Positions 26,542 through 35,120 of a stretch of DNA of 64,000 bases are shown here, piece after piece; the first letter of the stretch is position 1, and every line of letters starts with the position of its first letter. The DNA comes from an uncultured Pseudomonadota bacterium (GTDB lineage: Bacteria; Myxococcota_A; UBA796; CAJQPC01), in NCBI GenBank assembly GCA_913060515.1, contig CAJXRZ010000005.1:94642-158641 (forward strand), given 5' to 3'. Under the pieces are notes generated by a model. That model saw nothing but the letters and a program-made list of their open reading frames with translations, was not told the DNA's origin and did not search any database. The position numbers were made by a program, and so were the translations under genes.

Positions 26542-28377
26542 TTAGCTGGGAATCAGGCCAGGACTCAGGCCGATTCCTTCGGGCAGGACCGGATCCAAGC
26601 TGTCCACCATCTCCATGAACTCCTTGCCGTCCACGGTCTCTTGCTCCAGAAGGAGCTGCGCTGTGCGGTGCAGGATGTGGATGTTGGCGACCAGAATTCG
26701 CTGCGCCCAGCTCAAGCCCTCTTCCAGCATTGAGCGCACTTCTGCGTCAATGAGCTGGGCCGTGGCCTCGGAGTACTCTGCCTTGCGACCGTAGTCGCGG
26801 CCCAAGAAGACCTCGCCACCGCCGCCCGTCAGGGACACGGGGCCAATCTTGTCCGACATGCCGAAGCGCGTCACCATGCTCCGAGCGGTCTTGGTCGCCT
26901 GTTGCAGGTCGCCGCCCGCTCCAGTGTTCACCTGCTTGAAGACCAGCTGCTCGGCTGCGCGACCACCCATCGCCATGACGATCTGAGCGCGGAAGGCATC
27001 CTTGGTCATGTAGTTGGTCTCATCGGGCAGCGTAAAGGTGATTCCGCCGGCACGCCCACGGGGCATGATGGTCACCTTGTGCAGGCTGCGGGTGCGCTGC
27101 CGGGGCAGAAGCACAGCCAGAATGGCGTGACCGGCTTCGTGGTAGGCGGTGGTGCGTCGCTCTTCCTCGGAGACGACCTTGGACTTGCGCGCAGGACCCA
27201 TCCAGATCTTGTCGCGGGCCTCCTCGAAGTCCTCCATCTCCAGCTTCTTCTTGTTGTGGCGGGCCGCCATCAGAGCAGCCTCGTTCACCAAGTTCTCCAG
27301 ATCCGCACCGGACATGCCTGGGGTCGCCCGAGCAACCAGGGCCAGGTCAACGTCCTCGGAGAGGGGCGTACGACGGGTGTGCACGTGGAGGATGGCCTCG
27401 CGTCCCTTCACATCGGGCGGGTCAACCGAGACGCGCCGGTCGAAGCGGCCCGGACGCAACAACGCTGGGTCCAAGACATCAGGCCGGTTGGTCGCCGCCA
27501 TGATGATCACACCCTCGTTGCTCTCAAAGCCGTCCATCTCTACCAGGAGCTGGTTCAGGGTCTGCTCGCGCTCGTCGTGCCCGCCGCCCATTCCGGCGCC
27601 ACGGTGACGTCCAACGGCGTCGATCTCATCGATGAAGATGATGCATGGCGCGTTCTTCTTGCCTTGCTCGAAGAGGTCGCGGACACGGCTGGCGCCAACT
27701 CCGACGAACATCTCCACAAAGTCTGAGCCCGAGATGGAGAAGAAGGGAACCCCTGCCTCCCCGGCCACAGCACGTGCCAACAGAGTCTTGCCGGTGCCCG
27801 GAGGGCCCATCAGCAGAACGCCCTTGGGAATGCGGCCGCCAAGCCGGGTGAACTTTCGAGGGTCCTTGAGGAAGTGGATGATCTCCTCCAGCTCCTCTTT
27901 GGCCTCGTCCGCGCCGGCGACATCTTCGAAGGTGACGCGGCGGCCTGTTTCATTGAGCAGCTTCGCCTTGGACTTGCCAAAGCTCATGGCCTTGCCACCG
28001 GCCCCCTGCATCTGGCGCATCATGAAGAACATGAGCCCGAAGATCAGCAGGAAAGGCAGCACATTCATGAGGATGAACCAGCCGGACCCTTCCTCTTCAA
28101 AGGCCAGAACCACCCCATTCTCGTCCAGCAGCCGCAAGAGGTAGTCCTGCTCCGCTGGGCCGGTGGCCACGAACTTGTCGCCATTCTTGAGCTCGTAAGA
28201 GAGCTCCGTGCCCTTGATGGAGACGGTGTTCACCTCCCCCATCTCGACCTTGTCATGGAAGTGAGCAAAGTCCTCGGTCTTGGGGCGACTGTCCCGATCC
28301 GTGAGGAGCACAACGGCCACGAGCAGCCCCACGACGGCAAAGAAGCCCCAGAGCAACAGGGTCCTATTTTTGTTCAT
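26542..28377 (-). CDS. ftsH: ATP-dependent zinc metalloprotease FtsH
   Basis: A membrane-bound AAA+ protease that degrades misfolded membrane proteins and regulators. The 611-residue protein has two transmembrane helices (about 7-26 and 101-120) around a periplasmic domain, Walker A GPPGTGKT (191-198), Walker B IIFIDEID, the second region of homology RPGRFDR and the zinc motif HEAGH (413-417). A short C-terminal tail follows. It is 27 nt downstream of tilS. Confidence 0.97.
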   Translation of the reverse strand: MNKNRTLLLWGFFAVVGLLVAVVLLTDRDSRPKTEDFAHFHDKVEMGEVNTVSIKGTELSYELKNGDKFVATGPAEQDYLLRLLDENGVVLAFEEEGSGWFILMNVLPFLLIFGLMFFMMRQMQGAGGKAMSFGKSKAKLLNETGRRVTFEDVAGADEAKEELEEIIHFLKDPRKFTRLGGRIPKGVLLMGPPGTGKTLLARAVAGEAGVPFFSISGSDFVEMFVGVGASRVRDLFEQGKKNAPCIIFIDEIDAVGRHRGAGMGGGHDEREQTLNQLLVEMDGFESNEGVIIMAATNRPDVLDPALLRPGRFDRRVSVDPPDVKGREAILHVHTRRTPLSEDVDLALVARATPGMSGADLENLVNEAALMAARHNKKKLEMEDFEEARDKIWMGPARKSKVVSEEERRTTAYHEAGHAILAVLLPRQRTRSLHKVTIMPRGRAGGITFTLPDETNYMTKDAFRAQIVMAMGGRAAEQLVFKQVNTGAGGDLQQATKTARSMVTRFGMSDKIGPVSLTGGGGEVFLGRDYGRKAEYSEATAQLIDAEVRSMLEEGLSWAQRILVANIHILHRTAQLLLEQETVDGKEFMEMVDSLDPVLPEGIGLSPGLIPS

Positions 28378-28404
28378 GCATCGGCCCTTTAGAAGGAAAG
28401 ACAG

Positions 28405-29604
28405 CTATAGCAGCCGCTGGAAAGGACCACCACCGAGCAGCGTCGTGCCCGGGCTGGCTTCCAGCCTGACGTGGACCCCTGAGGGAGCCCCGCCTTGGAA
28501 AGAGACACCTGGCAGCCAGCGTTGCGGCCCCAGGTGGATGATCGGAAGGTAAGGCCGAAGTGGGCAAGGCAAACCCGCTTGACGCATCAAGTCCACAACA
28601 CGTCGCCCATTCATGCGCTCGCCTAGCTCGACGGAGCGCAAACCCACCGCCGTCGAGGCCACCACATTCCAGGGTCCCCACCTCCCCTCTTGCAGCTCGG
28701 CGGGGGCAGGTTTTGGTGGCAAGCAGTGCACTCGCCCCTTGTGCAGAACGAAGCGCCATCCGCCGCCAATCTCCACCACACCGCGCTCCAGCGACAAGAG
28801 CTCAACGCTCAAATCGAGTAGCTTTGCGCTGAGTTCTCGACGCTCCCCGCGTTCCCGTTCCAGCAGCTGAGCCAGGGCTCTGCGCTGCAGGGCAGGCGGC
28901 GCCTCTCGCAGGGTTTCCAAGGCCAAGCCCTGCGGATCCAAGAGCCGTGAGGCCAGAGCCGAGAGCACCGCCTCATCTTGGGCCAAGTGGGCCGCGCTCC
29001 GGGCAATGCATGCCGCGCTCCCAGGACGGCGCTCTTCCAACAAAGGCATCACGCGGTGGCGCATCCAGCCTCGCGTGCCCTTTGTGTTGGAGGGGTCTTC
29101 CACCCACCAGATGCCCTTGCGCTTGGCCCATTGCTGCAGATCCGCGCGGGACTCACAGAGCAGTGGCCGAACCAGTCTTCCCGACTGGAGCGCCATTCCG
29201 GACAGGCCTCTTGCGCCAGCCCCCCGACTGAGGCGGTCCAAGACGGTCTCGGCCTGGTCGTCTTGGTGATGGGCCAGAAGAACGTGGTCGACGGGCAGAT
29301 CGGCCCAAACATCCAAGCGTGCCTGCCTGGCCCTTGCCGCCATCCCGCTTCCGGGCTTGAGCCCCAGTCGACGCGTAGAGAAGGGCAGATTGAGAGCTGC
29401 GGCGGTCTGCTGCACCAGCATGACCTCGCTTGCGGACTCCTTGCGTAGGCCGTGATCCAGGCTGACCACTTCGGGCCGCAGGCCCGCGAGCGCGCACAGG
29501 TGCATGAGCACCATCGAATCCACTCCTCCTGACACCCCAATGGCCAAGCGAGGGCCCAGCGATAGCTGATCGAGGGTGTGTTGGAAGCGGGAGAGCAGAC
29601 TCAC
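28405..29604 (-). CDS. tilS: tRNA(Ile)-lysidine synthetase
   Basis: It converts C34 of the AUA-reading tRNA(Ile) to lysidine, giving the tRNA its isoleucine identity. The 399-residue protein has the PP-loop SGGVDS (25-30), the LDHGLR and HHQDDQAETVLDRLSRG motifs and a C-terminal substrate-binding region with MNGRRVVDLMRQAGLP. The start is GTG at 29604 with only a weak ribosome-binding site. The tilS-ftsH-folP-cdaA order is conserved in related genomes. Confidence 0.94.
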   Translation of the reverse strand: MSLLSRFQHTLDQLSLGPRLAIGVSGGVDSMVLMHLCALAGLRPEVVSLDHGLRKESASEVMLVQQTAAALNLPFSTRRLGLKPGSGMAARARQARLDVWADLPVDHVLLAHHQDDQAETVLDRLSRGAGARGLSGMALQSGRLVRPLLCESRADLQQWAKRKGIWWVEDPSNTKGTRGWMRHRVMPLLEERRPGSAACIARSAAHLAQDEAVLSALASRLLDPQGLALETLREAPPALQRRALAQLLERERGERRELSAKLLDLSVELLSLERGVVEIGGGWRFVLHKGRVHCLPPKPAPAELQEGRWGPWNVVASTAVGLRSVELGERMNGRRVVDLMRQAGLPCPLRPYLPIIHLGPQRWLPGVSFQGGAPSGVHVRLEASPGTTLLGGGPFQRLL

Positions 29605-29634
29605 CCAGTGCAGGTGGGCACCGAGGCCCCAAGG

Positions 29635-30192
29635 TCAAGAAGTCGGCAGCGCACTGACCTTGGCGAGCAAGGCCGGGTCGTCCTGGGGGTGGGCCTTGTT
29701 GTTCTGTAGATGCCCGCAGTCACGGCACTGGTAGCGGATCACCCAAGCACCGCCCCGCTGCTGTGCGCCGATGGGATCCAAGATCCCTTGGCATTGGGAA
29801 GCCCGGTCCCCAGGCACCACGTCGACGTGCTGGGAGCGCAGACAGGCCGGACAGTGGTCCCGAACCGGCCGACCGCCCGCAGCCACCGCCGCTCCGCAGT
29901 GCAAGCAGTCAAAGGCTTGGTCCAGATGCCTCGGGTTCCGCCGCACTTGGGCCTGAGCTTGTCGGTCCAAGGCCCGCCGAATCAGCTTCTTGCCCGGCCA
30001 GCTCTCCGCCTGATCTGGCAGATCCGCGCCCTGCTTCCGGGCCATCTGGATCAAGGCCAGCTTGGTCCCATCAGGCTCGGCATCCAGCCACTGAGCGTGG
30101 CGCTTGAGCGCCTTTCTAGAGTCCCCGCTCTCTTGGAGTAGGGCGCGCAGAGCATCGGGGTCCGGGTCAGTGTGCATCGCGCGGACTACCAT
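29635..30192 (-). CDS. RNHCP-domain zinc-binding protein
   Basis: A 185-residue soluble protein. The N-terminal 90 residues are charged and helical. The C-terminal half carries a set of zinc ligands: CLHC (96-99), RDHCPAC (111-117), Cys134 and CRDC (156-159), with HVDVVPGDRASQCQG between. This is the pattern of the RNHCP domain (here RDHCP), of unknown function. The ATG at 30192 is used; an in-frame ATG at 30177 is possible. It starts back to back with the plus-strand HEAT/cyclophilin gene, 6 nt away. Confidence 0.75.
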   Translation of the reverse strand: MVVRAMHTDPDPDALRALLQESGDSRKALKRHAQWLDAEPDGTKLALIQMARKQGADLPDQAESWPGKKLIRRALDRQAQAQVRRNPRHLDQAFDCLHCGAAVAAGGRPVRDHCPACLRSQHVDVVPGDRASQCQGILDPIGAQQRGGAWVIRYQCRDCGHLQNNKAHPQDDPALLAKVSALPTS

Positions 30193-30198
30193 AGCGGG

Positions 30199-32103
30199 AT
30201 GAACACTCTGATGCTTCTCTCCGCCCTGGCCTACTCTGCGCCTGACGCCGCCACCCTCAAGACCATCTGGAAGGTGGAGGCCGGCCGTGGCAGTCCCGCC
30301 CCCTTGATGCCCCTGCTCAAGTCCGAGGATCCTCAGACACAGGCCCGAGCGACCTTGGCCTTGGCGCGCTTGAGAGACCCGGCGAACCTGCCCAAGCTGG
30401 AGAAGCTCATCAGCTCTCCCAACCCAGGGACGGCCGAAGCTGCGGCCTTTGGCTTTGCGCTGACCCCTGGGGGCGCATCCTTTGCGCGCTCCGCTCTAAA
30501 GCAGGACCACCCTGAAGCCGTCCGTGCTCGCCTGGTTCAGGCGTTGGGGATGCAGCCTGAACAGGCCAACATCAAGCTCCTGATCACGGCACTGGACGAG
30601 GCCGCCCCCATTGCCCAGGCAGCAGCCGTTGCCCTGGGACAGCACGGCATGGCTGAGATCAAGGGCTCGGCAAGCCCAGCGGTGATGGAAGCCCTGGCCA
30701 AACCCCTACGCGGACGCTTCTTGGAGCCTGACGTTCGGGAGGCCGCCGCCTTTGCGATTGCCCGGATCGCGCCCAAGAACCTCAGCGCCGAGCTGACCCA
30801 AGAGTGGACGGAGCGGGCTGATCACGACCGCTCGCCCACCGTTCGTGCCTTCCTGGTTCGAGGCTTGGCCCCTTCTCTGAATGAGGCCGCCCTGGGCGCA
30901 CTGCTGGAAGCGGGCGCCTCGGATCCCGATCGCGGTGTTCGCATCTCCACAGCGCGTGCTCTTGGAAAGTACGGCTCCGTCCTCGATGAGCAGGCCCTGG
31001 CAAAGCTGGTCGGCGATGCCGCATGGGATGTACAGATCAGCGCCATCGAGGCCAGTGGCGCCGTAGAAGGCATCGACCACAAGGCCATGCTCACCCCCTT
31101 CTTGGAAGAGGGCGTGCCCGTCGACACCCAGGCTGCAGCGATCAGAGCCTTGGGCAAGGCTGGCGTGAACGGCCCACTTCGCCCCTTCTTGGCCAAGGAC
31201 AAGCCTCTGGCTCTGCGGGTTGCGGTCGTCTCGACCCTCGAGGACCAGAAGCAGCTCCTGCGCCTCCTTGAGAAGGCCAGCGAGGCCCCCATGCGCAGCG
31301 CCATCGCGGGACGTTTGGCTGAGCTGGAGCCCGGCCCTGACGTTGCCCGCATCCTGATCAAGAACGAGGACCCTGCCCTTCAGGCCGTCGGCATCAGCAT
31401 CCTGGGCGAGAGCGAAGATGCAGCACTCATCGGCGAGGTCCTGGACGCCATGGACTCCAATGATCTGGACGTACTTCGCGAGGGCTTGAAGGCGCTGGAC
31501 AACCTGCTCGCCCTCCTGCCGGCGCGCACGCCAGCCCCTGCGGCCGCTGCCACCGTCATCGAGAAGGCCCTCCAGCACCCCTCCGTATCTGTGCGCTTGG
31601 CCGCACAGGGCCCAGCTGCAAGGGTCGGAGTGAGCGCTGCCGCCCCCAAGGCCAAGGTCCCCGACCCGGCCGATCTGGAAGGCATCGTCGGCGCCCGCAT
31701 CGTGACGGACGCTGGCACGCTCATCGTGGAGTTCGAGACCGAACTGGCACCCATGACCGTGATGAACTTCGTGACTTTGGCTGAGGCCGATGCCTTCGAC
31801 GACAAGAACTTCCACCGCGTGGTGGCCGACTTCGTCATTCAGGATGGCTGTCCTCGTGGAGATGGCTGGGGTGGCCCCGGCTACTCCATCGTGGACGAGC
31901 TCTCCTGGCTTCCCTACGACGAGGGCACACTGGGAATGGCGCTAAGCGGCCCTGACACCGGTGGCTCGCAGTGGTTCATCACCTTGGCGCCACAGCCGCA
32001 CTTGAACGCGGGCTACACCGTCTTCGGCCAGTTGGTCGCCGGCCCCAGCCATGCGGTCCACCAGGGCACCATCATCCGCGACGTCGTCATCGAGCGGATT
32101 TGA
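30199..32103 (+). CDS. Exported HEAT-repeat protein with C-terminal cyclophilin-type peptidyl-prolyl isomerase
   Basis: A 634-residue protein. I start at ATG 30199 because it opens a signal peptide (MNTLMLLSALAYSAPDA); an upstream ATG at 30172 would bury it. About residues 20-490 are helical HEAT/PBS-like repeats, with repeating patterns such as RVSTARALGKYG and QAAAIRALGKAG. About residues 500-634 are a cyclophilin domain with FVTLAEADAFDDKNFHRVV, FVIQDGCPRGDGWGGPGY, GSQWFITLAPQPHLN and YTVFGQLVAG. The active-site Arg lies in FHRVV. It probably acts on exported proteins; partners are unknown. Confidence 0.88.
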   Translation: MNTLMLLSALAYSAPDAATLKTIWKVEAGRGSPAPLMPLLKSEDPQTQARATLALARLRDPANLPKLEKLISSPNPGTAEAAAFGFALTPGGASFARSALKQDHPEAVRARLVQALGMQPEQANIKLLITALDEAAPIAQAAAVALGQHGMAEIKGSASPAVMEALAKPLRGRFLEPDVREAAAFAIARIAPKNLSAELTQEWTERADHDRSPTVRAFLVRGLAPSLNEAALGALLEAGASDPDRGVRISTARALGKYGSVLDEQALAKLVGDAAWDVQISAIEASGAVEGIDHKAMLTPFLEEGVPVDTQAAAIRALGKAGVNGPLRPFLAKDKPLALRVAVVSTLEDQKQLLRLLEKASEAPMRSAIAGRLAELEPGPDVARILIKNEDPALQAVGISILGESEDAALIGEVLDAMDSNDLDVLREGLKALDNLLALLPARTPAPAAAATVIEKALQHPSVSVRLAAQGPAARVGVSAAAPKAKVPDPADLEGIVGARIVTDAGTLIVEFETELAPMTVMNFVTLAEADAFDDKNFHRVVADFVIQDGCPRGDGWGGPGYSIVDELSWLPYDEGTLGMALSGPDTGGSQWFITLAPQPHLNAGYTVFGQLVAGPSHAVHQGTIIRDVVIERI

Positions 32104-32106
32104 ACC

Positions 32107-33249
32107 CTAAGGCTTCAAGGCCAGACGCTCGTTGAGGGCCTCGGCCTGTTCCCGAACCGCAGCGCCCTCGCGCTTCAGGAAGTCCCGAATGGGCCCATCC
32201 AGTCGCGGTGACTGAATCCAGTGGTTGGAGTAGGTCAGGGTAGGCTCAAAGCCCCGTGGATACTTGTGACCGCCGCCATGGCCAGGCTCAAAGACCTCGA
32301 GCCCGTGCTCGATGCAGTGCTCAATGGCCTGGTAGTAGCAGACCTCAAAGTGGAGAAAGCGGCGCTCCTCGGAGCAGCCCCAGTAGCGCCCATAGAGACG
32401 CCCGGCGCGCTGCACATTGAACGCGCCAGCGATGATCTTGTCTCCATCTCGCGCCAGAACGAGCTGCATGCGGTGGCCAAAGCGGTCGAGCACCTGACCC
32501 CAGAAGTCCTCGTTGAGGTAGTTGTTGCCACCAAACTGCATGCAGGTGGTCTCATAGAAGCGGGACATGGCCGCAACATGGCGTTCCTGGATCTGGTCCC
32601 CCAGCAGCCTCTCTACGACCACTCCAGACTCTTTGAGGCGCTTGCGCTCGCGCCGAAACTCCGAGCGTTTCTTGCTCTTGAAGATCTTCAGGAAGTCCTC
32701 AAAGCTCTCGTAGCCTCGGTTCTTCCAGTGGAACTGAAACTGGAGCCTGGAGGCGCCCCCCAGAGACTCCAAGCGCTTGGACTCCCCTGGAGGGTCAAAG
32801 AGCACGTGTAGGCCCGCGCAGTCGGTCTCAGCGGCTCTTTGGAGGAGGCCCCGCACCAACAGGTCTTCCAGCCCCTGCTCCTCGCCCGAGGCCACCAAGA
32901 GCCTGTTCCCCGTGACCGGCGTGAAGGGCACTCCGACGACGAGCTTTGGGTAGTAGGCCACGCCGAGCTGCTGGGCGGCGTTGGCCCAAGACCAGTCGTA
33001 GACGAACTCGCCCATGGAGTGGGTCTTGACGTAGGAAGGAGCAGCCGCAACCAGCTTGTCTCCCCGCCACACGCTCATGTGCTGCGGGTGCCAGCCTGTC
33101 TCAGGGCTGGCTGACCCACTCTGCTCAACCAAATGCAGCCAGGCGTGCTCCAAGAATGGAGAGCCTTGCTCGCCGACAAGCTCGTCCCAGGCCAGTGGGT
33201 CGATGCTGTCGATGCTGCTGTGGACCCGAAGCGTCAGGGGCGTTGTCAT
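32107..33249 (-). CDS. FemAB-like/GNAT-superfamily protein (DUF482 type)
   Basis: A 380-residue protein with two GNAT-like halves. Recognisable parts are GSPFLEHAWLHLVEQSG near residue 28, the SKKRSEFRRERKRLKESGV stretch in the middle, and GRYWGCSEERRFLHFEVCYY and FEPGHGGGHKYPRGFEPTLT at the C-terminal side. This pattern fits the DUF482 group annotated as peptidoglycan-synthesis or N-acetyltransferase proteins. The substrate is unknown. It converges on the cyclophilin gene with 3 nt between stops and is 34 nt downstream of plsX. Confidence 0.8.
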   Translation of the reverse strand: MTTPLTLRVHSSIDSIDPLAWDELVGEQGSPFLEHAWLHLVEQSGSASPETGWHPQHMSVWRGDKLVAAAPSYVKTHSMGEFVYDWSWANAAQQLGVAYYPKLVVGVPFTPVTGNRLLVASGEEQGLEDLLVRGLLQRAAETDCAGLHVLFDPPGESKRLESLGGASRLQFQFHWKNRGYESFEDFLKIFKSKKRSEFRRERKRLKESGVVVERLLGDQIQERHVAAMSRFYETTCMQFGGNNYLNEDFWGQVLDRFGHRMQLVLARDGDKIIAGAFNVQRAGRLYGRYWGCSEERRFLHFEVCYYQAIEHCIEHGLEVFEPGHGGGHKYPRGFEPTLTYSNHWIQSPRLDGPIRDFLKREGAAVREQAEALNERLALKP

Positions 33250-33283
33250 GCCTTGCGTGGGCCTTCAGCTCTTGGGACTTGCA

Positions 33284-34315
33284 TCAACTTGCATCAGGGG
33301 GCGTGGGCAGGGCCCGGCGAATCTCGCCGCTCAGGTCCTTCTCGACGGCCTTGGCGGCCACAATCAACGCGTTGCGGATGGCGCGATGGTTGCTTCGGCC
33401 GTGGGCCTTGATCACCACATGATCAAAGCCCAGCACCGGAGCACCGCCGTACTGCTTCCAGTCCGTCATGGTCCGGATCTCCCGCAAGCCCTTGGAGAGC
33501 ATCGTGAGCCCCATGCGCCAGAGGAACTTTCGGGCATAGGCGTCTTTGGCCAAGTCGGCGACGACCTCGCTGACACCCTCCAGCATCTTGAGCACGACGT
33601 TGCCCAGGAAGCCCTCGCAGACGACCACATCGACGGTGCCACGAGGAATGTCCAGCCCCTCCACATTCCCGGCGAACTCGACGCTGTCGAGCTCCATCAA
33701 GATCTTGTGGGCCTCCACGATGGCGGGGGTGCCCTTGTTGGGCTCCGTGCCGTTGGAGAGCAGCGCCACACGGGGACGCCCAATGTCCGAGATGATGCGT
33801 GAATAGGCAGTGCCCATCACGGCAAAGCCGACCAAGTCTTCCGCGGTGCAGTTCAAGGTCGCGCCGACGTCCAACATCAACGCGAAAGGGTCCTTGCGCG
33901 GGCCGTGGGTGCGCTCCGTGGGGTACACCGCAGCCATCGCCGTCCTGCGGATGCCCGGCAAGCGCTCAAAGGTGCGCGCGGCTGCCAGAATCACGGCACC
34001 GGTGTTGCCGCTGCTGACCAAGGCGCCGGCCTCGCCGTCACGGACCAGTCGGGCGGCGACAAGCACCGAGCAATTCGGCGCAGCGTCCAGAGCCTCAGCG
34101 GGCTTCATGTCCATGTTCACCACGCTCTCGGCATGCACGACGGCCAACTTGGCCGGATCGTAGCGCTGCTCAGCGAGGTGTTTGCTCAGGGTGGGTTCGT
34201 CCCCCACCAGCAAGACCGCGAGATCCCGGTCCTCTCGAGTGAGCTCGGCGGCCCCTTTGACCAGGGGGCCTGGCCCCAAGTCGGAGCCCATGGCGTCCAA
34301 TGCAACGGTGATCAT
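33284..34315 (-). CDS. plsX: Phosphate acyltransferase PlsX
   Basis: It turns acyl-ACP into acyl-phosphate, the first step of phospholipid synthesis with PlsY. The 343-residue protein starts with VALDAMGSDLGPGPLVKGA, then SVVNMDMKPAEALD, SSGNTGAVILAA, LDVGATLNCTAEDL, LLSNGTEPNKGTPAIVEAH and VCEGFLGNVVLKMLEGV. The usual neighbours rpmF, fabH and fabD are absent here. It is 39 nt downstream of the DUF429 gene. Confidence 0.96.
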   Translation of the reverse strand: MITVALDAMGSDLGPGPLVKGAAELTREDRDLAVLLVGDEPTLSKHLAEQRYDPAKLAVVHAESVVNMDMKPAEALDAAPNCSVLVAARLVRDGEAGALVSSGNTGAVILAAARTFERLPGIRRTAMAAVYPTERTHGPRKDPFALMLDVGATLNCTAEDLVGFAVMGTAYSRIISDIGRPRVALLSNGTEPNKGTPAIVEAHKILMELDSVEFAGNVEGLDIPRGTVDVVVCEGFLGNVVLKMLEGVSEVVADLAKDAYARKFLWRMGLTMLSKGLREIRTMTDWKQYGGAPVLGFDHVVIKAHGRSNHRAIRNALIVAAKAVEKDLSGEIRRALPTPPDAS

Positions 34316-34354
34316 GGCCTCACCGTAGCAAAGAGTCCCCGATCAGGTGCGCAG

Positions 34355-35083
34355 CTACTCTTCTTCAGGCGTCGGCAACAGCACATAGCCGTTGGTCAGG
34401 TCACCGAGAAAGGCGCAGCTGTTGGGGCCACGCAGATGCAACCAAGCAGCCACGTAGGCGCACAGGGTCGCATCCAGCTTCGACTCCAACTCACCCAAGC
34501 GGGAGCCGTTCATCTTGCTGAGCTCACCGTTGACCAAGTCCTCCAGGGCATCGCTGTCCTGAAGCTCAGGGTTCATGAAGGGCAGCTTTCCGTAGACCAG
34601 CTCGCGGTAACGGTGCGCTGCATCCTTGCGGGCGCCGATGGGGCCCGACTTGATGCGCATCGGGCGCTCCAAGCCGAAGAGCAGGATCTGCGCAGCTTGG
34701 GAAGCTGTCTCGACGACGCGGTCCCCCTCGGTCTGCGGGTCCGGATCGAAGCCCATGCGCATCAGGGCACGGCCCATGGTGCGGGGGTGCGATGCGTTGA
34801 CCGTGTTGACCTGGTACTCGTCGACCATGTAGCGGGAGAAGTGGTGCTCCAGCTGCTCATCCACCTTGCGACGGCCACCGGTGTTCTGAACGATCAGGGG
34901 GGCGTTGACCGCCATGATCGCGCCGCTGCGTCCCCTGTTTCGGGCCACCCAGCTCAAGACATCTTCATGCGCACGCAGGTGCGATGTGGAGATGAGGCGA
35001 ATGCCATCCTCGGTGGGCTCCATGACGGCCCCCGCGGATGCTTGACGAGGGGCCCAGGCCAGATCGAGGCCGAGATAGCGCAT
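34355..35083 (-). CDS. DUF429-type RNase H-fold protein
   Basis: A 242-residue protein that starts with the motif YLGLDLAWAPR and has MAVNAPLIVQNTGGRRKVDEQL, matching the DUF429 pattern of an RNase H-like fold with an early Asp and an Asp/Asn-Ala-Pro-Leu loop. In this copy the loop reads VNAPL rather than the more common IDAPL, so one acidic residue is replaced. The C-terminal region includes LDATLCAYVAAWLH, another conserved segment. Activity is unknown. It sits between the kinase gene and plsX. Confidence 0.72.
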   Translation of the reverse strand: MRYLGLDLAWAPRQASAGAVMEPTEDGIRLISTSHLRAHEDVLSWVARNRGRSGAIMAVNAPLIVQNTGGRRKVDEQLEHHFSRYMVDEYQVNTVNASHPRTMGRALMRMGFDPDPQTEGDRVVETASQAAQILLFGLERPMRIKSGPIGARKDAAHRYRELVYGKLPFMNPELQDSDALEDLVNGELSKMNGSRLGELESKLDATLCAYVAAWLHLRGPNSCAFLGDLTNGYVLLPTPEEE

Positions 35084-35120
35084 AGACAGTGACTCTCACT
35101 CAGAAAAGTAGGGCTTGGGT

